NCBI GenBank assembly: GCA_016927155.1
Contig: JAFGNE010000005.1
Coordinates: 1 to 26,264, forward strand
Direction: 5' to 3'
Length of the DNA: 26,264 nucleotides
DNA from: Candidatus Peregrinibacteria bacterium
GTDB taxonomy: Bacteria; Patescibacteriota; Gracilibacteria; UM-FILTER-43-11
A program made the position numbers and the translations under genes. Shown here in pieces: positions 14,583 to 22,000 of this stretch (position 1 is the first letter of the stretch; each line of letters opens with the position of its first letter). The notes beneath the pieces were generated by a model. It saw only the letters and a list, made by a program, of their open reading frames with translations. It searched no databases and was not told where the DNA came from.

Positions 14583-14598
14583 CAAAAAGCTTTTTTAT

Positions 14599-14676
14599 GT
14601 GCCCATAGCTCAGCCTGGATAGAGCGTTGGTTTGCGGAGCCAAAGGTCGCAGGTTCAAATCCTGCTGGGCATACCA
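14599..14676 (+). tRNA. tRNA-Arg, anticodon GCG
   Basis: A full cloverleaf can be drawn: acceptor GTGCCCA with TGGGCAT (first pair G-U), D stem GCTC/GAGC with loop AGCCTGGATA, anticodon stem TTGGT/GCCAA with loop TTGCGGA, variable loop AGGTC, T stem GCAGG/CCTGC with loop TTCAAAT, discriminator A, and an encoded CCA. The anticodon at 34-36 is GCG, which reads CGC (and CGU by wobble). Arginine identity is backed by A20 in the D loop and C35. Most bacteria instead decode CGU/CGC/CGA with a single ACG tRNA edited to ICG by TadA, so GCG is rare. ftsE follows 14 bp downstream on the same strand. Confidence 0.93.
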
Positions 14677-14690
14677 TTTTAAAACCGTCC

Positions 14691-15338
14691 ATGATCGTTT
14701 TTAAAAACGTTACCAAACGGTATGGCGCGCACCTCGTTTTGGATCGGGTGAGTTTTGATATCCAGCCGAACGAGTTTGTGTTGCTTCGGGGCCCTTCCGG
14801 TTCCGGAAAATCCACTATTGTGGCGCTCCTCATCGGGGCGCAAAAACCGGACCAGGGCACGGTGGAGCTGGATAAAATGCTGGTGAACGAGATGGATGAA
14901 GACACCCTGCAGCTTTACCGCCGGAAAGTCGGGGTGGCTTTCCAGGATTACAAACTTTTGCCCAAAAAAACCGTTTTCGAGAACGTGGCTTTTGCCATGG
15001 AAGTGTGCGAAGAGCCGAATGAGGCCATTGAACGCCGCGTGCCGGAAGTGCTGGAAAAAGTCGGCCTCCTTAAATTCCAGGACAAGTTCCCCGAGCACCT
15101 TTCCGGCGGGGAAAAACAGCGCCTCGCCATTGCCCGCGCCCTGGTGCACAATCCCCGGCTTATTATTGCCGATGAGCCAACGGGTAATCTGGATGAGGCC
15201 AATGTGCGCGGTATTGTGGAGCTTCTTAAAAAACTCCACGCCGACGGCGCCACTATCCTGATGACGACCCACGACCCCCTTGTCCAGTCTCTTGTTGGCG
15301 GACGGACGCTTACGCTGGAAGACGGAAAAATCATTTAA
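14691..15338 (+). CDS. ftsE: Cell-division ABC ATPase FtsE
   Basis: 215 aa, a single ABC ATPase. Walker A is GPSGSGKST (34-42), the Q-loop is VAFQDYKLLPKKTVFENVA (82-100, typical of FtsE), the signature is LSGGEKQR (137-144), Walker B is LIIADEP (157-163) and the H-loop His is 194. FtsE works with the membrane protein FtsX to switch on peptidoglycan hydrolases at the septum. FtsX is normally encoded next; here the next gene is PurM-like and no FtsX is in the window. A LolD/MacB-type ATPase is the main alternative, but the FQDxKLLPxxTVxENVA segment favours FtsE. It appears to share the tRNA-Arg transcript, starting 14 bp after the tRNA with no Shine-Dalgarno. Confidence 0.85.
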   Translation: MIVFKNVTKRYGAHLVLDRVSFDIQPNEFVLLRGPSGSGKSTIVALLIGAQKPDQGTVELDKMLVNEMDEDTLQLYRRKVGVAFQDYKLLPKKTVFENVAFAMEVCEEPNEAIERRVPEVLEKVGLLKFQDKFPEHLSGGEKQRLAIARALVHNPRLIIADEPTGNLDEANVRGIVELLKKLHADGATILMTTHDPLVQSLVGGRTLTLEDGKII

Positions 15339-15342
15339 TTCA

Positions 15343-15443
15343 AGACTATTAGGACTTTTACGACTATGACGACTATTAGGATAAAATCAGGATCCCATCC
15401 TAATAGTCTTAAAAGTCTTAATAATCGTAATAGTCCTAAAAAG
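15343..15443. repeat. Long imperfect inverted repeat built from GACTATTAGGA-like units
   Basis: Core arms GACTATTAGGAT (15371-15382) and ATCCTAATAGTC (15397-15408) are perfect 12-bp inverted copies around a 14-base loop. Outer arms AGGACTTTTACGACTAT (15351-15367) and ATAATCGTAATAGTCCT (15421-15437) pair with two mismatches; the right side has an extra 9 bases. The arms are made of related short words (GACTATTA, GGACTTTTA, CGACTAT), so they look like a degenerate short repeat that has folded back. It fills the ftsE to purM-like gap and would form a long RNA hairpin. The T-run needed for a classic terminator is missing. Confidence 0.75.
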
Positions 15444-15450
15444 TAAAAAA

Positions 15451-16578
15451 ATGCCTAAATTAGATCACGTCAATTACAGCGCCCTCGACCAGGCAAAAAA
15501 CGCTTTTATTGAAGCCGGCAAAAAAACAGTGAAGTTTGCCGCCAAATACGGTTTTATCCCGCCTTCAGGGTTTGGGGCCAGCGCCAACGTGTTTTCATTT
15601 GATTTGCGGCCGTTTTTAAAGAAAGGCGCCAAGCATTTGGCGGTTACATTACTGCCCGAAGGCCTTGGCACTTCCGATGACGCGCGCCCTGATGACCTTA
15701 AAGGTAAAAAATTGGTGAAATTCTGGCATAACATCGGCATTAAAACTGTAGCGGTGATGACAAATGACGCGGCTTCCACCGGCATGCAAACCGTGCTCAT
15801 TTCCCTTTACCTGCCGTCTGCCAACCCGGAAACCGTGTTCAGCAAAGCCTTTATGCAGGGATTTTTAGGGGGGTTTGTGGAAGGCTGTAAAAAAGTGGGC
15901 TGTGTTTATTTTTCCGGCGAGACGCCCCAGCTTAAAAACAAAATCCGCTCCGGCAAACTCGATATCGCCGGCGCGCTTTTCGGCGTGATGCCCCCGGGAA
16001 TGCAGCCGATTGACGGGACAAAATTGGCGGCGGGCAACCAGATTGTTTTTGTGGAAAGTTCCGGCCCGCACGATAATGGGTTTACCAGCTTGAGGAAACT
16101 TGTCGAAAACCTGCCGCGGGGATACCACACCCGGTTGCCGAACGGCAAAGAATACTGGGAAGCTATCAACGCGCCCACTATCCTTTACACGCCGTTTATC
16201 CAGAAAGTCCTGCGGGCCGGCATCCAGCCCACCAGCGTGGAGCCCATCAGCGGCCATGGCTGGCAGAAGATCATGCGCAATAAAAAACCGCTGCGGTATG
16301 TCATCCGTCAGGTTTTACCCGTGCCGCCCCTATTCCGGTTCGTTGAAAAAATGTCCGGTACGTCGCGGCGCGACATGATCAAGATTTTCAACTACGGCGT
16401 GGGTTTGGCCGTTTTTGTGAAGAGCAAAAAGGACGCGGAAAAAGTGGTGGCCATCGCCAGGAAAAATAAGCTGAAGGCGATCCATGCCGGTGAAGTGAAG
16501 GCATCAAAAAAGCGCGAAGTTGTGATTGGACCTTTCAACCTGACGCTTACAGACGAAGCGTTTTTGCTGAAGCAGTGA
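15451..16578 (+). CDS. PurM-like protein (AIR synthase / phosphoribosylformylglycinamidine cyclo-ligase family)
   Basis: 375 aa. PurM makes aminoimidazole ribotide from FGAM with ATP in purine synthesis. The two-domain fold is suggested by SFDLRPFLKKGAKHLAVT and TNDAASTGM in the first half, and by GETPQL (156-161), SSGPHDNGFTSLR (203-215), PISGHGWQKIMR (265-276) and FNYGVGLAVFV (313-323) in the second. The last three match the PurM motifs SSGxHxNGxSLxR, (I)SGGGxxxNxxR and FNxGIGM. No other purine gene is in the window, so a different substrate or a salvage role cannot be ruled out. It follows the inverted repeat, with AAAAAA just before its ATG and no Shine-Dalgarno. The last 32 bp overlap the convergent recombinase gene. 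Confidence 0.8.
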   Translation: MPKLDHVNYSALDQAKNAFIEAGKKTVKFAAKYGFIPPSGFGASANVFSFDLRPFLKKGAKHLAVTLLPEGLGTSDDARPDDLKGKKLVKFWHNIGIKTVAVMTNDAASTGMQTVLISLYLPSANPETVFSKAFMQGFLGGFVEGCKKVGCVYFSGETPQLKNKIRSGKLDIAGALFGVMPPGMQPIDGTKLAAGNQIVFVESSGPHDNGFTSLRKLVENLPRGYHTRLPNGKEYWEAINAPTILYTPFIQKVLRAGIQPTSVEPISGHGWQKIMRNKKPLRYVIRQVLPVPPLFRFVEKMSGTSRRDMIKIFNYGVGLAVFVKSKKDAEKVVAIARKNKLKAIHAGEVKASKKREVVIGPFNLTLTDEAFLLKQ

Positions 16579-17101
16579 AATCGGCCGGCAAAAAGGCGCA
16601 ATCCTCAAGGGGGCTCCTGATTTTTTGCGTTTGAGTATCCGCTATCCGCGCGTAAGCTTGGATTGCACGCCGGCTATTCAGGCCGAGAAGTTTTTTCAGG
16701 TGATGTGTATCCATTCCATTTTCAATGAGGTGCACGGCAAAACTATGACGGAGCGAAAAGAAATTCATTTCTTTGGTGATTCCCGCGTTTTTAAAAGCTT
16801 TATTGAAGGCGATTTGGATATTGCGTTCGCTCACTTTAAAAATTTCCTGGCCCGTCTTCTTATCTTTAATATAGCGCCAAAGGGAAACTTTGAGGTTTTT
16901 GGGGATCATGGCTTCACGCCCTGCCACGCGAATCAGAGAATTTTCAAAATCGATGTCTTCCGCTTTCAGAAGTGTGATTTCAGAGAGCCTCAGGCCAGCG
17001 CCATAAGAAAGAGCCATCGCCAACTGGTGTTTAAGATTGGTAACGCGATTGAGCAGCCGCGCGACTTCCACACGGGTGAACACTACCGGTATTTTTTTCA
17101 T
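16547..17101 (-). CDS. Stand-alone, degenerate tyrosine recombinase catalytic domain
   Basis: 184 aa, matching only the C-terminal catalytic domain of XerC/XerD-type integrases; the N-terminal DNA-clamp domain is absent. Visible are GAGLRLSEI (Arg38), FFSLRHSFAVHLIENGMD (Arg118), KKLLGLNS and the nucleophile Tyr150 in QAYARI. Two catalytic residues are changed: the His of HxLRH is Phe115 and the His/Trp of LLGH is Leu141. The usual lysine hairpin (GKGxKxRxVP) reads AGREAMIP. Both arginines and the tyrosine remain, so DNA binding is likely but recombination is doubtful. A promoter (TTGACT, 18 bp, extended TATAAA) precedes it, so it is probably expressed. It may be an old integrase remnant kept as a DNA-binding protein. 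It overlaps the end of the PurM-like gene by 32 bp. Confidence 0.75.
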   Translation of the reverse strand: MKKIPVVFTRVEVARLLNRVTNLKHQLAMALSYGAGLRLSEITLLKAEDIDFENSLIRVAGREAMIPKNLKVSLWRYIKDKKTGQEIFKVSERNIQIAFNKAFKNAGITKEMNFFSLRHSFAVHLIENGMDTHHLKKLLGLNSRRAIQAYARIADTQTQKIRSPLEDCAFLPADFTASAKTLRL

Positions 17102-17149
17102 ACAAAAATTCTTTTAAAACTAAAATTCAATAAATTCATTCAGGGCTGT

Positions 17150-17179
17150 TTTATACCATAACCGTTTTTAAAAAGTCAA
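17150..17179 (-). promoter_or_regulatory. Promoter of the recombinase-like gene
   Basis: On the minus strand TTGACT (17179-17174), 18 bp, and TGG-TATAAA (-10 at 17155-17150, extended). The leader before the ATG at 17101 would be about 42 nt. Confidence 0.6.
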
Positions 17180-17277
17180 ATCGATGGGGATAAGTTATGT
17201 CGTTTTGGCTCATTTTTAAATTGTTTCGGATTAGTACCTAAAACTGAACCTAAAGCGAAATGATTTGAAAAGTGCCC

Positions 17278-17306
17278 TTTTCACATGGGTTTGGGGGTGC
17301 TATTTT
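17278..17306 (+). promoter_or_regulatory. Promoter of dprA
   Basis: TTTTCA (17278-17283), a 17-bp spacer ending in TGC, and TATTTT (17301-17306): an extended -10 promoter. Its predicted start near 17313 supports the ATG at 17328 as the true dprA start, because an upstream in-frame ATG at 17265 would lie outside the transcript. Confidence 0.5.
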
Positions 17307-17327
17307 CGGCGCGCAACCCTCATTTTT

Positions 17328-18392
17328 ATGGATGAATACATTTATCTTTGGGCGCAATGGGGCATACTCCGTACCCCGCAATATGAGGCCGTCATCAACC
17401 GGTATGGCAACCTCAAGGAGGCTTGGCATAAAATCACTCCGGAATTTTTGCTGAAATGCGGGTTTGGCGCCGATAAAGTCACAAGAGCCATGCAAGATAG
17501 GGAGGCGCTTTCTTTCCATTACATTACCCAAAAGCTGGAGGAAACGGGCGCGCGTATTTTATATAAAGAAGATAAAGATTACCCTTTCCTGCTTAGCAAA
17601 ATCGCCGACCCGCCCCCCTTTTTATTCGTGCGCGGCAAATTGCCCAATTTTCATAAGTCTTTAAGTATTGTGGGTACGCGGGCCATCACCGATTATGGCA
17701 GGCAGGCTACTGAAAAATTCACCGAAGAATTTGTTCATAACGGTTTTGTTATCGTGAGCGGCCTGGCCCTTGGGGTAGACGCCTGCGCGCATCATGCGGC
17801 CCTTAAGCATCAGGGGCTTACTGTGGCAGTGCTTGGTTGCGGCGTGGATGAAATTTATCCCCTTGAAAACGTCCGTTTGGCGGAAAGCATTCTGGAAAGC
17901 GGCGGCGCCATCGTTTCGGAATATCCTTTGGGTGCGCCAGCCCTTCGCCACCATTTTCCGGAAAGGAACCGCATTATCGCGGGGCTTACGCGCGGCACGC
18001 TTGTTATTGAAGGCGGAACAAAGTCCGGCGCCCTGATCACCGCCCGCCTTGCCCTGGAATATAACCGCGACGTGTTTGCCGTTCCCCATGAAATCATCCG
18101 CGCGGAACTGAATGGTGCCAACCACCTTATTAAAAACAGTAAGGCTAAACTGGTGGAACGCGCCGCAGATATATTGGAAGATTTCCAGATGAGCGCTACA
18201 CCTTGCCAATTGCGGCTCGATTTTAATGAGGCGGAAAAAACATTGCTTAACCTGCTGGCTACCGGTGGAAAAACCATTGATGACCTTTCGCCCCTTACGC
18301 CTTATTCCGTTCCCGCGCTTACCCAAAGGCTTATTGCCCTGGAGCTGAAAGGCGTCGTAAAAGAGCAGGGGGCGCGTTGGGTTTTGACATAA
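17328..18392 (+). CDS. dprA: DNA processing protein DprA
   Basis: 354 aa from the chosen start. DprA binds incoming single-stranded DNA during natural transformation and loads RecA. The Rossmann-like core has SIVGTRAITDYG (113-124), VSGLALGVDACAHHAAL (143-159), AVLGCGVDEIYP (167-178), FPERNRIIAGL (210-220) and GGTKSGALITARLALE (229-244). A C-terminal winged helix (DML1-like) covers about 300-354. The N-terminal part (1-70) is a short SAM-like helical domain. The upstream ATG at 17265 is rejected because the extra residues (MKSALFTWVWGCYFRR) do not fit the family and the promoter lies inside them. The presence of DprA suggests the cell can take up DNA. Confidence 0.95.
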   Translation: MDEYIYLWAQWGILRTPQYEAVINRYGNLKEAWHKITPEFLLKCGFGADKVTRAMQDREALSFHYITQKLEETGARILYKEDKDYPFLLSKIADPPPFLFVRGKLPNFHKSLSIVGTRAITDYGRQATEKFTEEFVHNGFVIVSGLALGVDACAHHAALKHQGLTVAVLGCGVDEIYPLENVRLAESILESGGAIVSEYPLGAPALRHHFPERNRIIAGLTRGTLVIEGGTKSGALITARLALEYNRDVFAVPHEIIRAELNGANHLIKNSKAKLVERAADILEDFQMSATPCQLRLDFNEAEKTLLNLLATGGKTIDDLSPLTPYSVPALTQRLIALELKGVVKEQGARWVLT

Positions 18393-18412
18393 CTAAGAAA
18401 ATTTAGTAAAAT
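18384..18412 (+). promoter_or_regulatory. Promoter of the GT51-like gene
   Basis: Consensus TTGACA (18384-18389), 17 bp, TAAAAT (18407-18412). It overlaps the end of dprA and gives a leader of about 14 nt to the ATG at 18433. This is one of the best promoters in the window. Confidence 0.7.
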
Positions 18413-18432
18413 CATAACCCAGCTTAATTTTT

Positions 18433-18861
18433 ATGCGCGCCTTTTTTTCTGTCATCGCCGGCTTGGTCATTGTTTTTTCCGCCTCTTTCCATTTCCTTTT
18501 GGCAGGGCTTATCCTTATGCCTACCGCGAGAGCTGTCGGCATACTCACCGACGCTCCTTTTGTCCAGTATTCCGAAATACCTGCAGGCGTCCGCCAGGCT
18601 TTTTTTGGACTTGTCGAAAATGTCCAACTTCGTCCAGACAGGCAAGGCGTCTTAAGGGTCGTTGCCGGTGTTTTAGAACTTAGGGGAAAACTGAAAAAAC
18701 GGGAACGGATGGAATTGGCCTTAAATACCCTTCCTTTTGGCGGGGAAGTCATTGGCATTGAAAATGGTGCAAAATATTATTTTAATAAATCCGTCCGCGA
18801 TTTAACTTCCGAAGAAGCGATAACTTTGGCGGCTTTCTTTAAAATATTTACTTTAAAATAA
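18433..18861 (+). CDS. Shrunken GT51 (peptidoglycan glycosyltransferase)-like protein
   Basis: 142 aa. An N-terminal membrane anchor (about 5-30) is followed by a region that follows the GT51 order. YSEIPAGVRQAFFGLVENVQ (46-65) matches the IPxxVxxAFxAxEDxxF start, with E62 where the catalytic Glu should be. After a short bridge, MELALNTLPFGGEVIGIENG (93-112) and AKYYFNKSVRDLTSEEAITL (113-132) match the YLNxxxFGxGxxGIxxAAxxYFxK...LTxxEAxxLA end. The stretch between, which in GT51 enzymes holds GGSTITQQLxKN and the second catalytic Glu (about 50-60 residues), is missing. Glycan polymerase activity is therefore unlikely; it may be a regulatory or decayed form. A near-consensus promoter suggests it is expressed. 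The family call rests mainly on the C-terminal half. Confidence 0.6.
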   Translation: MRAFFSVIAGLVIVFSASFHFLLAGLILMPTARAVGILTDAPFVQYSEIPAGVRQAFFGLVENVQLRPDRQGVLRVVAGVLELRGKLKKRERMELALNTLPFGGEVIGIENGAKYYFNKSVRDLTSEEAITLAAFFKIFTLK

Positions 18862-18870
18862 AAATTTATT

Positions 18871-18920
18871 TTGTCTATTTATTTTTCTTAGACAATTTGA
18901 CTACTTGGCCATCTTGTCTA
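18871..18920. repeat. Three TTGTCTA words around the rpoB promoter
   Basis: TTGTCTA (18871-18877), its inverse TAGACAA (18889-18895), and TTGTCTA again (18914-18920) running into the -10 box. The first two form an inverted repeat with an 11-base spacer just upstream of the -35. This layout is what an operator for a dimeric regulator could look like, but it may also act as a weak terminator stem for the preceding gene. Confidence 0.45.
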
Positions 18921-18924
18921 TAAT
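18897..18924 (+). promoter_or_regulatory. Promoter of the rpoB-ssb-rpoC operon
   Basis: TTGACT (18897-18902), 16-bp spacer, TATAAT (18919-18924). The start near 18931 leaves a leader of about 73 nt, the longest in the window. The leader can form an imperfect hairpin (GTGGATGA pairing with TCATTCAC, about 18959-18989). Confidence 0.65.
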
Positions 18925-19003
18925 AAACGGGCAAATTTTTGGTGCTCACTGATTGTGTTGTGGATGAGGGCGCCCCCTTATTTCATTCACAGCGTTTTCT
19001 GCT

Positions 19004-22000
19004 ATGTCTAAAAAAATCCCTGCCCCCAAAATGTCCATTAACCCTACCAAAATTGTTAATGGGCGTTATTATTTTACAGAATCGGAAGAAACTTACCGCT
19101 TGCCGCCGCTCATCGAAATCCAGCTCAATTCTTATGAGTGGTTTTTGAGCGACGGGCTTAAGGAGCTTCTTGAGGAAATATCCCCCATCACTGACTTTTC
19201 CAGCAAAAAAATGGAACTTCACTTCGTGAACCATTCCATGGATAAGCCGAAATACGACCCCCTTACGGCTAAACGGAAAAACATCACGTATGAAACATCC
19301 CTGAAGGCCCATGTGCAGCTTATTAATAAGGAAACGGGCGAAATCAAGGAACAGGATGTCTTTTTAGGCTCCGTCCCCCTGATGACAGAACGCGGCACGT
19401 TCATTGTGAACGGCATTGAACGCGTGGTGGTCAACCAAATCGTCCGCAGCCCGGGTGTCTTTTATTCCCGCAATTCCGCGGCGCCCAAGTATTTCAATGC
19501 AAAAATCATCCCGAAACGCGGCGCCTGGTTGGAAATTGAAACCGATAAAAAGGGCGTCATTACGGTGAAAATCGACCGTAAGCGGAAAATCCCTATCACC
19601 CAGCTTCTCCGTATTTTCGGTTACGCCAAAGAAAACGAAATGCTTGAAGTGTTCAAGGGCGTGAATGTGGACCTGAACAATGACTACATCCAAAATACCC
19701 TCGAAAAGGATCCTGCTAAAACAGTGGACGAAGCTTACCAGGGCATTTATAAGAAAATCCGCCCTGGTGATTTGGCCACTCCCGAAAATGCCAAACAGCT
19801 TATCGAAAGCCTGTTCTTCGATTTCAAACGGTACGATATGGGCGCCATCGCGCGCTATAAGCTGAACAAACGGTTTGGCACCACAATTCCGTCCGATATG
19901 AAACACCGCGTGTTCCAGGTGCCGGATTTCATCAACATCTTAAAACATCTCATCGAGCTCAATAACGGTGAAGGCGAAGCGGATGATATCGACCACCTGA
20001 GCAACCGCCGTATCCGTTCAGTAGGTGAACTGGTGCAGAACAAATTCCGCATGGGGCTTCTCCGCACCGACCGTATCGCGAAAGACCGTATGACGATTAT
20101 GGATCTGGAAACGGCCACTCCCACCCAGCTGATCAACTGCCGTCCCATCACAGCGGCACTCCGTGAATTTTTTGCCAGTTCCCAGCTTTCGCAGTTCATG
20201 GACCAAACCAATCCTTTAGCTGAACTCGCCCACAAGCGCCGCATTTCCGCCATGGGCCCCGGGGGCCTTAGCCGCGAACGTGCCTCCTTTGATGTACGCG
20301 ACGTGCATGCTTCCCATTATGGCAGAATTTGTCCTATTGCCACGCCGGAAGGCCCGAATATCGGCCTGGTGGTGCATTTGGCCTGTTACGCCCGTGTTAA
20401 CCAATATGGCTTTATTGAAACCCCTTACCAGAAGATTTCCCATTTTGTGGAGCCCAAGGTTACCGAGCTTGTCGGTCGTATTCTTGATGAAGAAGTCCTG
20501 AAAGGCCGCAAGATCATCGGCCGGATAGGCGATACCCTCACCAAAGCCCAGGCCACTTCCATCGCTGCCGCTAAAAAATCCCTTCCCAAGCCTCCTGCCG
20601 TCGTACTGGAAAATCCTTTATCCCGCCAGCTGATCGGCCGTTTGGCCGCGCAGGAAGTCAAGATCGGTAAAAAAATCATATTAAGAAAAGGCGACGAAAT
20701 TTTGGAGGAAGCCGCTAAAATGGTCGCCGCGGATAAAAAAATCACGAAAATCAAGATCCAGGAGAAACCCGCGAGCCTTGTAAAAGTGCGCGCGTACGTT
20801 GCTGATGACATCAAATATTACGATGCTGACGCGGAGCGCACTTTTGTCATTTCCGAAGCGAATGCGGAACTTGATGAAAAAAAGCAATTTCTTGCTTCGC
20901 GCGTGGCGGCCCGCCGCCGCGGTGAACCGTCTTTGGTACACGTTCGCGACCTTACCCATATCGATGTTTCCCCCAAACAAATCGTTTCGGAAAGCACCGC
21001 GCTTATCCCGTTTTTGGAACATGACGACAATACCCGCGCTTCCATGGGTTCCAACATGCAGCGCCAGGCCGTTTCCCTTATTTCTCCTGAATCGCCTATC
21101 GTAGGTACAGGCATCGAGAGGCTGGTGGCCGAAAGCGCCGGCCAGGTCATTACCGCCCGCGCCAAAGGCACGGTTACCGAAGTGGACGCTTCCCATATTA
21201 CGGTGATGTATGATGACGGCAAAAAAGAGGTCTATAATCTGCTTACTTTCCACCGCAGCAACCAGGCCACCGCCATCCACATGCGGCCAGCCGTCGCAAA
21301 AGGCGACACGGTAAAAAAAGGTGACGCGCTTATCAACGGCGCCGCTTGCCACGAAGGCGAACTGGCCCTTGGGCGGAATCTTATGGTGGCGTATTTGCCC
21401 TGGGGCGGTTATAATTTTGAAGATGCCGTCATCCTTTCTGACCGCGTGGTGGAGGAAGGTTTTTATGATTCTGTCCACATCGAAGTATTTTCGGTGGACG
21501 TCCGCGATACCAAGCTCGGCCCTGAAATCGTGACGCGCGACATCCCCAACGTGGGTGAAGCGCGCCTGAAAGACCTGGATGTGGACGGCATCGTCCGCAT
21601 CGGCGCCACTGTCTTGGAAGGCGATATTCTCGTTGGTAAAATCACGCCGAAAGGCGAAACGGAACTGACCGCGGAAGAGCGCCTGCTCCAGGCTATTTTT
21701 GGCGACAAGGCGAAAGATGTGAAAGACACTTCACTCCGTCTGCCCGGAGGTGAGGGGGGTAAGGTGGTGGATGTCCAAATTTTCAACCGCCAGCAGGGTG
21801 ATGAACTGCCTACCGGCGTCATCCGCCAAATCAAAGTTTATGTGGCGCAGACCCGCAAGGTGCAAGTGGGAGACAAGATGGCCGGCCGCCACGGCAACAA
21901 AGGCGTCATTTCACGCGTCGTGCGCCGTGAAGATATGCCCTTTTTGGAAGACGGCACTCCGGTCGATATTATCCTGAACCCCCTTGGCGTTTCTTCACGC

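Noticed and set aside
14584..14596. AAAAAGCTTTTTT palindrome before the tRNA as a terminator
   Set aside because: It lies at the predicted start of the tRNA transcript, and no gene on either strand ends there.
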